Part shown: positions 45,930-54,799 of the stretch, piece after piece
Layout: each line of letters starts with the position of its first letter
How positions within the stretch are numbered: the first letter of the stretch is position 1
Origin: Pseudomonadota bacterium
GTDB lineage: Bacteria > Pseudomonadota > Gammaproteobacteria > Burkholderiales > Burkholderiaceae_C
Assembly: GCA_021799355.1 (NCBI GenBank)
Contig: JAJZAQ010000015.1
Coordinates: 1 to 54,799 of the forward strand
Length of the DNA: 54,799 bases
Direction of reading: 5' to 3'
Program-made: the position numbers and the translations under genes
The notes under the pieces: model-generated
Told to the model about the DNA's origin: nothing
The model's database searches: none
What the model saw: only the letters and a program-made list of their open reading frames with translations

Positions 45930-47267
45930 ATGAAAAAGGTTTACATCAAAACGTTCGGCTGCCAGATGAACGAGTACGACTCGGCCAAAATGGCCGACGT
46001 GCTGCGTGCAGCGCAGGGGTACACCGCCACGGCCGACCCGGCCGAGGCCGACCTCATCCTGCTCAACACCTGCTCGATCCGCGAAAAGGCGCAGGAAAAG
46101 GTGTTCAGCGACCTGGGGCGGCTGCGCGAGCTCAAGGCGGACAAGCCCGATCTGCTCATCGGTGTGGGCGGCTGCGTCGCCAGCCAGGAGGGGCAGGAGC
46201 TGGTGCGGCGTGCGCCCTACGTCGATCTGGTGTTCGGGCCGCAGACGCTGCACCGCCTGCCCGAGCTGATCGCGCAGCGCCGCGCGCAGGGCCGCGCGCA
46301 GGTGGACATCAGCTTTCCGGAAATCGAAAAGTTCGACAATCTGCCGCCGGCGCGGGTGGAGGGGCCGACGGCCTTCGTCTCCATCATGGAGGGCTGCAGC
46401 AAGTACTGCAGCTACTGCGTCGTGCCCTACACCCGCGGCGAGGAAGTCTCGCGCCCGCTGGTGGACGTGCTCACCGAAGTGGCCGAACTCGCGGCGCTGG
46501 GCGTGCGCGAGGTCACGCTGCTGGGGCAGAACGTCAACGCCTGGCGCGGCGGCGAAGGCGAGGATTTTGCATTTCTGCTCGACTGCGTGGCGGAGATCGA
46601 CGGCATCGAGCGCATCCGCTACACCACCAGCCACCCCAAGGAATTCACCCAGCGGCTGATCGACGCCTACGGCCGCATCCCCAAGCTCGTGGGCCACGTG
46701 CATCTGCCGGTGCAGCATGGCAGCGACCGCATTCTGGCGGCGATGAAACGCGGCTACACCGCGCTGGAGTTCAAGAGCATCGTGCGCCGGCTGCGCGCAA
46801 TGCGGCCGGACATCGCCATCGGCTCGGACTTCATCGTCGGCTTTCCCGGCGAAACCGATGCCGATTTCGCGCTGTTGATGAAACTCGTCGACGACGTGCA
46901 GTTCGACGCCAGCTTCAGTTTCATTTTCAGCCCGCGGCCGGGCACGCCGGCGGCCAATCTGCCCGACGACACCCCGGCCGAAGTCAAGCTGCAACGGCTG
47001 CAGACGCTGCAGGCGCGCATCGAGGACTTCGCGCAGGCGCGCAACCAGGCAATGGTCGGCACGGTGCAATCGGTGCTGGTCGAAGGGCCGGGGCGGAAAA
47101 ACCCGGCGGACCTGCAGGGTCGCACCGAAGACAACCGCATCGTGCACTTCGCCGGCAACGCGCGGCTGATCGGCCAGTTGCTGCCGGTGCGCATCACCAC
47201 GGCGTACCCGCATTCGCTGCGCGGCGAGGTGTGCACCGGCGAATCGCTGCACACCGCCGCGGCGTGA
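45930..47267 (+). CDS. miaB: tRNA-2-methylthio-N6-dimethylallyladenosine synthase
   Basis: 445 residues. The N-terminal MTTase domain has [24 protein letters not shown] and [11 protein letters not shown] (three auxiliary-cluster cysteines). The radical-SAM motif is [16 protein letters not shown] (CxxxCxxC), and a C-terminal TRAM domain follows ([20 protein letters not shown]). Methylthiolates i6A37 in tRNAs reading UNN codons. Confidence 0.97.
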   Translation: MKKVYIKTFGCQMNEYDSAKMADVLRAAQGYTATADPAEADLILLNTCSIREKAQEKVFSDLGRLRELKADKPDLLIGVGGCVASQEGQELVRRAPYVDLVFGPQTLHRLPELIAQRRAQGRAQVDISFPEIEKFDNLPPARVEGPTAFVSIMEGCSKYCSYCVVPYTRGEEVSRPLVDVLTEVAELAALGVREVTLLGQNVNAWRGGEGEDFAFLLDCVAEIDGIERIRYTTSHPKEFTQRLIDAYGRIPKLVGHVHLPVQHGSDRILAAMKRGYTALEFKSIVRRLRAMRPDIAIGSDFIVGFPGETDADFALLMKLVDDVQFDASFSFIFSPRPGTPAANLPDDTPAEVKLQRLQTLQARIEDFAQARNQAMVGTVQSVLVEGPGRKNPADLQGRTEDNRIVHFAGNARLIGQLLPVRITTAYPHSLRGEVCTGESLHTAAA

Positions 47268-47290
47268 CCTGCGCCGCCGCGGCGCGCAAA

Positions 47291-47311
47291 CCCGCCGCCG
47301 GAGACGGCGGG
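47291..47311 (-). terminator. Weak hairpin between miaB and the carboxypeptidase gene
   Basis: A 7-bp stem CCCGCCG/CGGCGGG closes a 7-base loop between two convergent genes. On the minus strand only three T follow, so termination would be weak or rho-assisted. Confidence 0.4.
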
Positions 47312-47318
47312 CAGTGGT

Positions 47319-48551
47319 TTACTTGATCATCAGCCGCAAGCTGTCCCACGCCCGGCCAAAGATTCCGGCCTCGGGCACGGCCTTGATGACCTGCAGCGGA
47401 TAAGTGGCCAGCGGTTTGCCGTTGAGGCTCACGTCGAGCTGGCCGATGCGTTGCCCGGCGGCCAACGGTGCCACCAGCGGGTCGGGACGCACGGCTTTGG
47501 TCTGGATGTCTTTGCCCATGCCGCGCGGCACGGTGATGACCACCGGCACGGTCGAGCCGAGCTCGGCCTTGTCGCTCGTGCCCTTCCACACCGTGGCGGT
47601 GAGCACCGGTTTGCCCGGGGTGGCCAGCACGATGTCGTCGAAATTCTGGTAGCCCCAGTTGAGCAGCACCTGGCTTTCCTCGCCGCGGGCGCGCTCGCTG
47701 GGCGTGCCCATCACCACGGTGAGCAAGCGGCGCGGCCCGTTGGGAAATTGCCGCAGCGCCGAGGTGATCATGCAGTAACCGGCCTCGGCGGTGTAGCCGG
47801 TTTTCATGCCGTCGACCGACGGATCGGTGAACAGCAGGCTGACGCGGTTGGGCTGGGTGATGTGGTTGTAGGTGAACTCCTTGACCTTGAAGTAACGGGC
47901 GTAGTCCTGCGGAAAGTCGCGGATGATGTGCGTGGCGATGACCGACAGGTCATACGCCGTGGTGTGGTGTCCAGGGTCGGGCAGGCCGGTGGGGTCCATG
48001 AAGTGCGTGCCCTTGAGCCCCCATTGCTGCGCCTGGCGGTTCATCATGGCGACGAAGGCGCTGGTCGATCCGGCCACGGTCTGCGCCAGGGTCATCGCCG
48101 CGTCGTTGCCAGACTGCACGATCATGCCCAGCAGCAGGTCGTTGACCGACACCGGCACCCGCGGGTCGATGAACATGCGCGAACCGCCGGTTTTCCACGC
48201 CTCGGTCGACTCGGTGACCATCTGGTCGAGCTTGATCGTGCCTTCCTTGAGCGCCTTGAACGTGAGGTAGGCGGTCATCAGCTTGGTCAGCGACGCCGGG
48301 GCCTCCTGCTGGTGGGCGTTGTGCTCGGCAAGGATCTGGCCGCTGGTGAGATCGACCACGATCCAGGCACGGGCGTCGAGTTTGGGCGGCGGCACGGTCG
48401 CCAGCAGCGCCTGCATCGGCGTGAGCGGCGCAGCCGCCGCGCTGGCGCTGACTGCGGGAGCGGCGGCTGGGGCGGCAGCGGCCTGCGCGACAGGCGTCAG
48501 CGCGAGCGCACAGGCCGCGCCGCAGGCAGCGAGCAAAGAGGAGACTGTCAT
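47319..48551 (-). CDS. D-alanyl-D-alanine carboxypeptidase (PBP5/6 family)
   Basis: 410 residues. A signal peptide precedes an Ala-rich linker. The active-site motifs are SLTK in ASLTKLMTAYL (nucleophile Ser), SGN in QSGNDAAMTLAQ and KTG in MKTGYTAEAGYC. A C-terminal beta domain (PBP5_C) and a final amphipathic helix (AWDSLRLMIK) attach it to the membrane. Trims peptidoglycan pentapeptides in the periplasm. DacA or DacC cannot be told apart here. Confidence 0.93.
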   Translation of the reverse strand: MTVSSLLAACGAACALALTPVAQAAAAPAAAPAVSASAAAAPLTPMQALLATVPPPKLDARAWIVVDLTSGQILAEHNAHQQEAPASLTKLMTAYLTFKALKEGTIKLDQMVTESTEAWKTGGSRMFIDPRVPVSVNDLLLGMIVQSGNDAAMTLAQTVAGSTSAFVAMMNRQAQQWGLKGTHFMDPTGLPDPGHHTTAYDLSVIATHIIRDFPQDYARYFKVKEFTYNHITQPNRVSLLFTDPSVDGMKTGYTAEAGYCMITSALRQFPNGPRRLLTVVMGTPSERARGEESQVLLNWGYQNFDDIVLATPGKPVLTATVWKGTSDKAELGSTVPVVITVPRGMGKDIQTKAVRPDPLVAPLAAGQRIGQLDVSLNGKPLATYPLQVIKAVPEAGIFGRAWDSLRLMIK

Positions 48552-48751
48552 GGGCAATCCTGATGTGAACGTCCGAAAAAAACCGACACCCTAGCAGCAG
48601 CCGCGCGGCTCAGGGGTGACGAAGTTTTGCCGCAGCCGCGCCGACCGTCGGCCGGCAGGCCCAGCACTGCGGTGCAGCCGCGCCACTGGCGCCGACACGG
48701 CGCCGGCGCAGCCATTGCAGCCGTAGAGTCCGCTACGGCGGGAAGGTTCGC
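48552..48751. other. Intergenic region, no gene seen
   Basis: 200 bases between two minus-strand genes: it must contain the carboxypeptidase promoter. The stretch 48590-48720 is GC-rich with several short palindromes but no convincing terminator for the hydrolase gene. Confidence 0.3.
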
Positions 48752-49444
48752 TCAAGGCGGCGCCGGGCCGTCGCCCGCGCCATGCCAGCGGCAGACCCAG
48801 TCGCGCAGCGGCACGAGCAGGCCGTGGAAAAAATGCCCGGCACCGGGCCACACCACCACCGGCACCTGCTGCGGCCGCGCCCAGTCGAGCACCGCGGCCA
48901 GCGGCACCACATCGTCCTGCTCACCGTGCAGCACCGACAGCGTCGCCGCCAGCGGCGGCGCGTCGGCCGGGCGCACGGCCGGGACGGCAAAGCGCGTCAC
49001 TGCGGTGCCCACCAGCGTGAGGTGCGCCAGCGCCACGCCCTGCTGCTGCAGCCGCTGCGCGCAGCGTGCGGCCACCGCGGCGCCGAAGGAAAACCCAGCC
49101 AGCGCCAGCGGCAGCGCCCGCCCGTCCAGCCCGGCCTGCGCGGCGACCTCCGGGCGATAGTGCTGCAGCACGGCGAGCAGATCGTCGGTCTCGCCGTTGC
49201 CGCCGTCGTGCACCCCCGCGGTGCGGCCCACACCGCGGAAATTCGGCCGCACGCTGACAAAGCCGAGCTGCACCCAGGCGCGCGCCAGGGTTTGCGCCAC
49301 CTTGTTGTCCAGCGTGCCGCCGAACAACGGGTGCGGATGCGCCACCAGCGCCAGCCCACGCGGCGTCCCCGCCGGGGCATCGACCGCCACCTCGATGGCC
49401 CCTGCCGGGCCGTCGATCAGCTGCCGCTGCGTCTGCGCGTTCAT
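48752..49444 (-). CDS. Alpha/beta hydrolase
   Basis: 230 residues. LALVAHPHPLFGGTLDNKVA and VRPNFRGVGRTAGVHDGG are typical of the short alpha/beta-hydrolase group annotated as serine aminopeptidase S33-like. The nucleophile elbow is AGFSFGAAVA (G-F-S-F-G). The acid and His are plausible in HGEQDDVV and GAGHFFHG. Cytoplasmic; substrate unknown. Start overlaps the ferredoxin gene stop by 4 bases. Confidence 0.88.
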   Translation of the reverse strand: MNAQTQRQLIDGPAGAIEVAVDAPAGTPRGLALVAHPHPLFGGTLDNKVAQTLARAWVQLGFVSVRPNFRGVGRTAGVHDGGNGETDDLLAVLQHYRPEVAAQAGLDGRALPLALAGFSFGAAVAARCAQRLQQQGVALAHLTLVGTAVTRFAVPAVRPADAPPLAATLSVLHGEQDDVVPLAAVLDWARPQQVPVVVWPGAGHFFHGLLVPLRDWVCRWHGAGDGPAPP

Positions 49445-49779
49445 GCCGCGGATTCCGGCTCGTCCGGCAGCCGCAGGCGCTCGACCACGCGGCCGCCGAC
49501 CAGATGGGTTTGCACGATGTCGTCGATGTCGGCGAGATCGACGTAGGTGTACCACACGCCTTCGGGGTAGACCACGCACACCGGCCCCTGCTCGCAGCGA
49601 TCCATGCAGCCGGCACGGTTGACGCGCACCTGCCCCGGCCCGGCCAGCCCCAGCCGTTTGACCTCGGCCTTGCAATGTTCGAACGCCGCCTCGGCGCCGT
49701 GCCCGGCGCAGCACGGCCGCGCGGCGTTCGGCTCACGCTGGTTCAGACAGAAAAAAATATGGTGCTTGTAATGACTCAT
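49441..49779 (-). CDS. Thioredoxin-like [2Fe-2S] ferredoxin
   Basis: 112 residues. KHHIFFCLNQREPNAARPCC carries the first cysteines, and VRVNRAGCMDRCEQGPVCVV the second pair; this spacing marks the (2Fe-2S) thioredoxin-like ferredoxin family. The C-terminal PEGVWYTYVDLADIDDIV is conserved. Overlaps both neighbours by 4 bases (ATGA on each side), so it is translated in a VanZ-ferredoxin-hydrolase unit. Electron partner unknown. Confidence 0.88.
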   Translation of the reverse strand: MSHYKHHIFFCLNQREPNAARPCCAGHGAEAAFEHCKAEVKRLGLAGPGQVRVNRAGCMDRCEQGPVCVVYPEGVWYTYVDLADIDDIVQTHLVGGRVVERLRLPDEPESAA

Positions 49780-50933
49780 GGGATGCGATCGGAACGCGCG
49801 CCGGCAGGGCCGAGCACACGGGAGACAAGATAAACCAGAAGCGCGAACGGCCACAGCCAGCTCAGCCACTGCGGCAGGCCGTACAGGCGGATGAACAGCC
49901 CCTGGCTCCACGCCTGCAGATTCAGCGCATAGTACGGGCCCGGGCCGGAAAAATTGATCCACAGCAGCGCCAGCAGCAGGCTCAGTGCCGCGACCGCGGC
50001 GCTGGCGCGCGGCGGCAGGTAGACCAGCGGCAAGGCGAGCAGCAGGCCGACGACCAGGCTGCGCAGCGCCGGCGGCGTCGCCCACGCCAGTGCATGATCC
50101 GGGCCGAAGCTCAGCGCCGCCGACAGGCTGACCGCGGCCAGCGCCGCCGCCGTCAGCGCCAGCGCCAGCCGCAGCCGCGGCGCCCCCGGGCGCAGCAGGG
50201 CGTTGAGGGTGAGGATGCCGCCCACGAGCATGGCGGCGGTGATGCCGGTCTGGCGCAGCGGCCCCATCGGGGCAAAACCGGCCAGCCGCAGCCCGCTGCC
50301 TTCGAACCACGCCGACAGCACGCGCCAGGTGTCGGTGTCGAGCGCGGGTTGCAGCAGCGTGGGCACGATCTGCCCGGTGCCCAGCAGCACGGCGGTCGGC
50401 CACAGCAGCGCCACCGGCCACAACGCCAGCAGCAGCAGTCCGTAGCCGACGTGCGGCGAAAACCAGCGCTCGCGCCACAGCCGCAGCAGCGCCGCCAGCC
50501 GCAGCCGCGGCAGCAGCCAGACGCACACGGCCGCGCCGATCGCCCCGCCCAGCGAATTGGTCAGCCAGTCGAGGTTGGACGACACCCGCATGGGCAAAAA
50601 CGCCTGGATCGATTCCATGCTGAACGACACCGCGCTGGACAGCGCACTGGCCACTAGCCAGGACGGCCAGCGCCGCCAGCGCGACGGCAGATTGCGCGCG
50701 AGCAGATAGCCCAGCGGTGCATAGCCGAAGACGTTGATCAGCAGGTCGCTGGCGGTGAGGTAACGCGGCAGCGGCGCGGTGACGAAATCGAACGGCGAAA
50801 ACCCCTGCCAGCGCCAGCCGGCGAACGGATAGAGGCTGGCGTAGACGATGAGCACGCCGTAGGCGGCCAGCGCGTAGCGCGCAAACCGCGACACCGGGCG
50901 GTGGGACTGGGGTGTTCGAGGCGGCGTGGGCAT
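49776..50933 (-). CDS. VanZ-family membrane protein
   Basis: 385 residues with about ten hydrophobic helices. The VanZ core is near the N-terminus: VYASLYPFAGWRWQGF, LLINVFGYAPLGYLLARNL, ESIQAFLPMRVSSNLDWLTN. The second half adds more helices without a known motif. Function beyond the VanZ name is unknown. Start ATG 50933 gives the natural basic N-terminus. Confidence 0.85.
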   Translation of the reverse strand: MPTPPRTPQSHRPVSRFARYALAAYGVLIVYASLYPFAGWRWQGFSPFDFVTAPLPRYLTASDLLINVFGYAPLGYLLARNLPSRWRRWPSWLVASALSSAVSFSMESIQAFLPMRVSSNLDWLTNSLGGAIGAAVCVWLLPRLRLAALLRLWRERWFSPHVGYGLLLLALWPVALLWPTAVLLGTGQIVPTLLQPALDTDTWRVLSAWFEGSGLRLAGFAPMGPLRQTGITAAMLVGGILTLNALLRPGAPRLRLALALTAAALAAVSLSAALSFGPDHALAWATPPALRSLVVGLLLALPLVYLPPRASAAVAALSLLLALLWINFSGPGPYYALNLQAWSQGLFIRLYGLPQWLSWLWPFALLVYLVSRVLGPAGARSDRIP

Positions 50934-50994
50934 GTCGGACGGCGGCACACGCCGCAACGCGGCGGGCAGCGGCAGGCGGCGCGCCGCCGCTGCG

Positions 50995-51432
50995 TCAGAA
51001 CGGCTTGATGACGACCAGGGGGATGATGATGAACAGAATGAGGGTCGGGATTTCGTTGAACCAGCGATACCACTTGTGGCTGCGGGTGTTGCGCCCCTGC
51101 TCGAACTGCCGCAGGATGCGCTTGCACCAGTGCTGGTAGCCGATGAGCAGCACGACCAGCGCCACTTTGAGGTGGATCCAGCCGTTGCCCGGGCCGTGCA
51201 GGCCGACACCGTAATACAGCCAGAGGATCAGGCCGAGCACCACCGCGGGCCACATCAGGATGTTCATGAAGCGGTAGAGCTTGCGCGCCATCAGCAGCAG
51301 GCGCTCGCGCTCTGCCGTGCTGTCGGCCGGCACCATCGCCAGATTGACATAAATCCGCGGCAGATAGAACAGCCCCGCGTACCACGCGATGACAAAAATG
51401 ATGTGCCAGGTCTTGACCCACTGAAACGCCAT
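50995..51432 (-). CDS. hemJ: Protoporphyrinogen IX oxidase HemJ (CopD-like)
   Basis: 145 residues with four transmembrane helices. WVKTWHIIFVIAWYAGLFYL contains the conserved heme-ligand His, and LMARKLYRFMNILMWPAV and VALVVLLIGYQHWCKRIL the other conserved polar residues. Oxidises protoporphyrinogen IX in the heme pathway. Divergent from hemB, with a small RNA in between, consistent with a heme locus. Confidence 0.9.
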   Translation of the reverse strand: MAFQWVKTWHIIFVIAWYAGLFYLPRIYVNLAMVPADSTAERERLLLMARKLYRFMNILMWPAVVLGLILWLYYGVGLHGPGNGWIHLKVALVVLLIGYQHWCKRILRQFEQGRNTRSHKWYRWFNEIPTLILFIIIPLVVIKPF

Positions 51433-51492
51433 TGCCGACTCCGTTGTTTGCAGACCCTCAGTGTAAGACGCGGGCGGGCGCAGGCAGCAGGC

Positions 51493-51594
51493 AAAAAAAT
51501 CCCCGGCAGTGCTGGCCGGGGAATCAAGCCTTGAAACAAGGCCCCGCTCAGGGAGGAGAAGCGGGAGATGGCCGCCTGAGGGCGCACCATCTGC
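51493..51594 (-). ncRNA. Anti-hemB-type small RNA candidate
   Basis: Minus-strand transcript in the hemJ-hemB gap, antisense to the hemB leader. Three stem-loops are visible: 51565-51543 (6 bp, 11-base loop TCTCCTCCCTG), 51542-51528 (GCCTTG-TTT-CAAGGC) and an 8-bp terminator 51522-51500 followed by seven T (51499-51493). Location and orientation match the anti-hemB RNA motif described in betaproteobacteria. The first loop displays a CCUCC anti-Shine-Dalgarno sequence. The 5' end near 51594 is inferred from a -10 box. Confidence 0.65.
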
Positions 51595-51600
51595 GTGGAA

Positions 51601-51606
51601 AAGATA
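51601..51606 (-). promoter_or_regulatory. Extended -10 box for the anti-hemB-type RNA
   Basis: On the minus strand TGCTATCTT is an extended -10 (TGn-TATCTT) that would start transcription near 51594. The -35 region is poor, which an extended -10 can tolerate. Confidence 0.45.
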
Positions 51607-51613
51607 GCATTGA

Positions 51614-52663
<1,050 letters not shown>

Positions 52664-52679
52664 CACGCGGGAGCGGGCG

Positions 52680-53357
52680 ATGAAAGTGCGCGTGTGGGAT
52701 TTGCCGCTGCGGCTGTTTCACTGGGCGCTGGCGGTGTGCGTCACGGTGTCGGTGGTCACCGGGCTGATCGGCGGCAACGCCATGCAGTACCACTACTGGA
52801 GCGGCTACTGCCTCATCGCCCTGCTGGTGTTCCGCCTCGGCTGGGGAGTGGTCGGCAGCCGTCACGCCCGTTTCGCCAGCTTCGTCTACGGCCCGCGGGC
52901 GATCGCGCGCTACGTGCGCGGCGACGATCCGCGCCCGCCGCATCTGCGCCTGGGGCACAACCCGCTGGGCAGCCTGTCGGTGATCGCGCTGCTGCTGGTG
53001 GTCACGCTGCAAGTGGTCAGCGGCCTGTTCGCCAACGACGAGATTTTCAACCAGGGCCCGCTGGCCAGCACCGTCAGCAGCCGCACCAGCGCGCTGTTCA
53101 CCTTCTACCACACCACCATCGGCCAGCCGCTGATCTACGTTCTGGTCGGGCTGCACGTCGCGGCGATTGCGTTTTACGCCGTGGTCAAACACCAGAACCT
53201 GGTGCGGCCGATGCTCACCGGCGACATCGACACCGTCGCCGGCGCTCCGGCGGCGCGCGATACCTGGGGGCTGCGGCTGCTGGCGCTGCTGCTGCTGGCC
53301 GCAGGCGGTGTGCTGGCGTGGTGGATTTCCACCCTCGGCAGCGTCGGCAGCTACTGA
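52680..53357 (+). CDS. Cytochrome b561 (di-heme, Ni/Fe-hydrogenase-type b subunit family)
   Basis: 225 residues, four to five transmembrane helices with His ligands in LRLFHWALAVCVT, MQYHYWSGYCLIALLVFRLGW, FYHTTIGQPLIYVLVGLHVAAI and NQGPLAS before it. VWDLPLRLFHW is the standard N-terminus. Transfers electrons at the inner membrane; partner c-type cytochrome not adjacent. Sixteen bases after hemB, likely co-transcribed. Ends overlap thpR by 7 bases. Confidence 0.92.
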   Translation: MKVRVWDLPLRLFHWALAVCVTVSVVTGLIGGNAMQYHYWSGYCLIALLVFRLGWGVVGSRHARFASFVYGPRAIARYVRGDDPRPPHLRLGHNPLGSLSVIALLLVVTLQVVSGLFANDEIFNQGPLASTVSSRTSALFTFYHTTIGQPLIYVLVGLHVAAIAFYAVVKHQNLVRPMLTGDIDTVAGAPAARDTWGLRLLALLLLAAGGVLAWWISTLGSVGSY

Positions 53358-53941
53358 CGGCCCGCGCACGCGCCGGCCAGTGGCCAGCGGCCGATGACCA
53401 CGTAGCGCCCGCTGCCCAGCAGCGACTGCACCAGCACCACGTCGCGCACCGCCCAGCGCAGCGGGGCGAAGGCTGCCGGCGGCGTCTGCCTTTCGGCGCG
53501 GCGCGCCAGCGTGAGGTGCGGGGCATACGGCCGAGTGTCGAACGCCACACCGCAGCGCGCCGCCTCGGCGGCCAGCGCCGCGTGCAACGCCAGCAACTCC
53601 CCGGGCACGCTGCCCGGCGCCAGATGCGCGATACCGCCGTGCCGCCACACCGCCGCGCGGTCGAGCCACAGGTCGAACGCCCGGCTACGCTGCCCCACCG
53701 CCGCGCCGGCGTGCAGCAGCGCCGGCACCTGCTGCGCCGCCACCGCGGGCATGAACAGCAGCGTCACATGCCATTTGGCCGCAGGCAGCGCCCGTGCCGG
53801 CGGCGTCCAGCCCCACAGCGCCTGATGCTGCGCCAGCCGCCGGCGCAACGCCGCGGACGGCCAGAGGGCGAAAAACAGCCGCAACGCCTCTGGCGGGGCG
53901 GCGGCGGGCGGTTGCGCTGCGAAACTTGATCCGGGCTGCAC
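53351..53941 (-). CDS. thpR: RNA 2',3'-cyclic phosphodiesterase
   Basis: About 196 residues of the 2H phosphoesterase fold. LRLFFALWPSAALRRRLAQH opens the domain, and the two catalytic HxT motifs are KWHVTLLFM and PHLTLARR. Start is uncertain: GTG 53941 gives a slightly long N-terminus; longer frames are unsupported. Convergent with the cytochrome gene and divergent from the ChaN-like gene. Confidence 0.88.
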   Translation of the reverse strand: MQPGSSFAAQPPAAAPPEALRLFFALWPSAALRRRLAQHQALWGWTPPARALPAAKWHVTLLFMPAVAAQQVPALLHAGAAVGQRSRAFDLWLDRAAVWRHGGIAHLAPGSVPGELLALHAALAAEAARCGVAFDTRPYAPHLTLARRAERQTPPAAFAPLRWAVRDVVLVQSLLGSGRYVVIGRWPLAGACAGRQ

Positions 53942-53997
53942 GCGGAATAAGCCACTTGCGGTATGTTGCGTGCACTGTATCGCACCGCCAGTCCGCC

Positions 53998-54799
53998 ATG
54001 CCGTCCACCCGCCATTGCCCGCACCGCGCCAACCGCGCGCGCCGCCGTCTGAGCCTTGCGCTGGGGGCGGCTGCCGTGGCCCCGCTGTGGCTGCGTCCGC
54101 AGCCGGCAGCCGCCTTGGCCGGGCTGCCGCCCTTGCCGCGCTACACCCAACCGGTGCTGGCCGATTCGCCCTGGGTCGGACGCATCCTGCTGCCGGGGCA
54201 GCGGTTGATCGGCCCGGCAACGCTGCTGGCCGACTGCGCGCACGCCACCCTGTGCCTGCTCGGCGAGCAGCACGACCATCCGGATCATCACGCCGTGCAG
54301 GCGTGGATCATCCAGGCGCTGGCGCAGCGCCGGCAACTGGCCGCGCTGGCGCTGGAAATGGCCGACGCCGGCTGGCGCTTCGGCGGCCCGGCACAGGCCA
54401 CCGACGCCGAGGTGCGCGACCGTCTGCACTGGGACGACGCCGGCTGGCCGTGGCGGCTGTACGCCGCGCCGGTCATGGCGGCGGTGCGCGCCGGGGTGCC
54501 GGTGGTCGGCGTCAACCTGCCGCGCGGCGATGTGCGCGCGGCGATGCAGCAGCCGCGCTGGGACGACAGCGTGCCGCCCGCGGTGCGCCGGCGCCTGCAG
54601 GACGACGTCGCCGACAGCCATTGCGGCCTGCTGCCCGCGGCGCAACTGCCGGCGATGACGCGGGTGCAGCTCGCCCGCGACGACAGCATGGCCGCGCACA
54701 GTCTGGCGCTGGCGCAGCCGGGGAAAACCGTGGTGCTGCTCACCGGCAGCGTGCACGCCGACCGCACGCTGGGCGTTGCGCTGCATCTGCCGGCGCACG
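53998..54799 (+). CDS. ChaN family heme-binding protein (C-terminus cut by window edge)
   Basis: 267 codons present, open to the window end. N-terminal twin-Arg-containing signal-like region RARRRLSLALGAAAVAPLWL, then LCLLGEQHDHPDHHAVQAW, matching the GExHxx motif of ChaN/Tiki-like proteins, ALALEMADAGWRFGG, and VVLLTGSVHADRTLGVALHL near the end. ChaN is an iron-regulated heme-binding lipoprotein; here no lipobox Cys is seen, so the export route is unclear. Start ATG 53998. Confidence 0.8.
   Translation, partial: MPSTRHCPHRANRARRRLSLALGAAAVAPLWLRPQPAAALAGLPPLPRYTQPVLADSPWVGRILLPGQRLIGPATLLADCAHATLCLLGEQHDHPDHHAVQAWIIQALAQRRQLAALALEMADAGWRFGGPAQATDAEVRDRLHWDDAGWPWRLYAAPVMAAVRAGVPVVGVNLPRGDVRAAMQQPRWDDSVPPAVRRRLQDDVADSHCGLLPAAQLPAMTRVQLARDDSMAAHSLALAQPGKTVVLLTGSVHADRTLGVALHLPAH

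Overview
GC-rich chromosomal DNA from a betaproteobacterium, most likely order Burkholderiales. The evidence is the set of housekeeping genes: lolB-ispE-tRNA-Gln-prs-rplY, pilT / cyclic-nucleotide-binding protein / pilU, hemJ beside hemB with an anti-hemB-type RNA between them, a BPSS1780-type membrane protein, and EttA. No complete transposase, integrase, phage gene or CRISPR array is visible. Both ends cut a gene: an amino-acid ABC substrate-binding protein on the left and a ChaN-type heme protein on the right.

Layout. 0-9.3 kb: transport, thioesterase, rplY-prs, tRNA-Gln, ispE-lolB-TPR protein, mutM. 9.4-20.6 kb: dynamin-like GTPase, mutY, the twitching genes, yggS-acyP, a thioredoxin-like protein, ettA, rhlE. 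20.6-33.7 kb: an accessory block, partly AT-rich, with a GT2 glycosyltransferase, a 1109-residue sulfotransferase/GT2/GT4 protein, a two-partner-secretion (TPS) exoprotein, a GT41 (SPINDLY/OGT-type) glycosyltransferase, a TpsB-type outer-membrane transporter, a parvulin, a small lipoprotein and a methyltransferase. 33.7-38.9 kb: cysD, cysNC, a TauE/SafE permease, and a Wzm/Wzt-type polysaccharide ABC exporter. 38.9-54.8 kb: mostly housekeeping (apt, EAL phosphodiesterase, M61 peptidase, enoyl-CoA hydratase, tRNA-Met, a decayed higBA pair, miaB, a D,D-carboxypeptidase, hemJ, hemB, cytochrome b561, thpR).

How the accessory genes may work together (inference). The secreted beta-helical exoprotein, a cytoplasmic GT41 enzyme and a TpsB pore resemble the HMW1A/HMW1C/HMW1B arrangement of Haemophilus in gene content, with a periplasmic parvulin added that recalls Par27, which assists FHA secretion in Bordetella. 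Genes from tpsB through the permease are packed with overlapping or nearly overlapping start and stop codons, so sulfate activation (CysD plus CysN-CysC, which makes PAPS) may be co-expressed with the secretion genes. PAPS is the donor for the sulfotransferase domain encoded nearby, as NodPQ supplies NodH in rhizobia. The region could therefore build a glycosylated adhesin and a sulfated surface glycan. The best candidates for undescribed biology are this cassette, the three-domain sulfotransferase/glycosyltransferase, a REP-like palindrome that has become the N-terminal coding region of cysN, and a small RNA upstream of hemB that displays an anti-Shine-Dalgarno loop.
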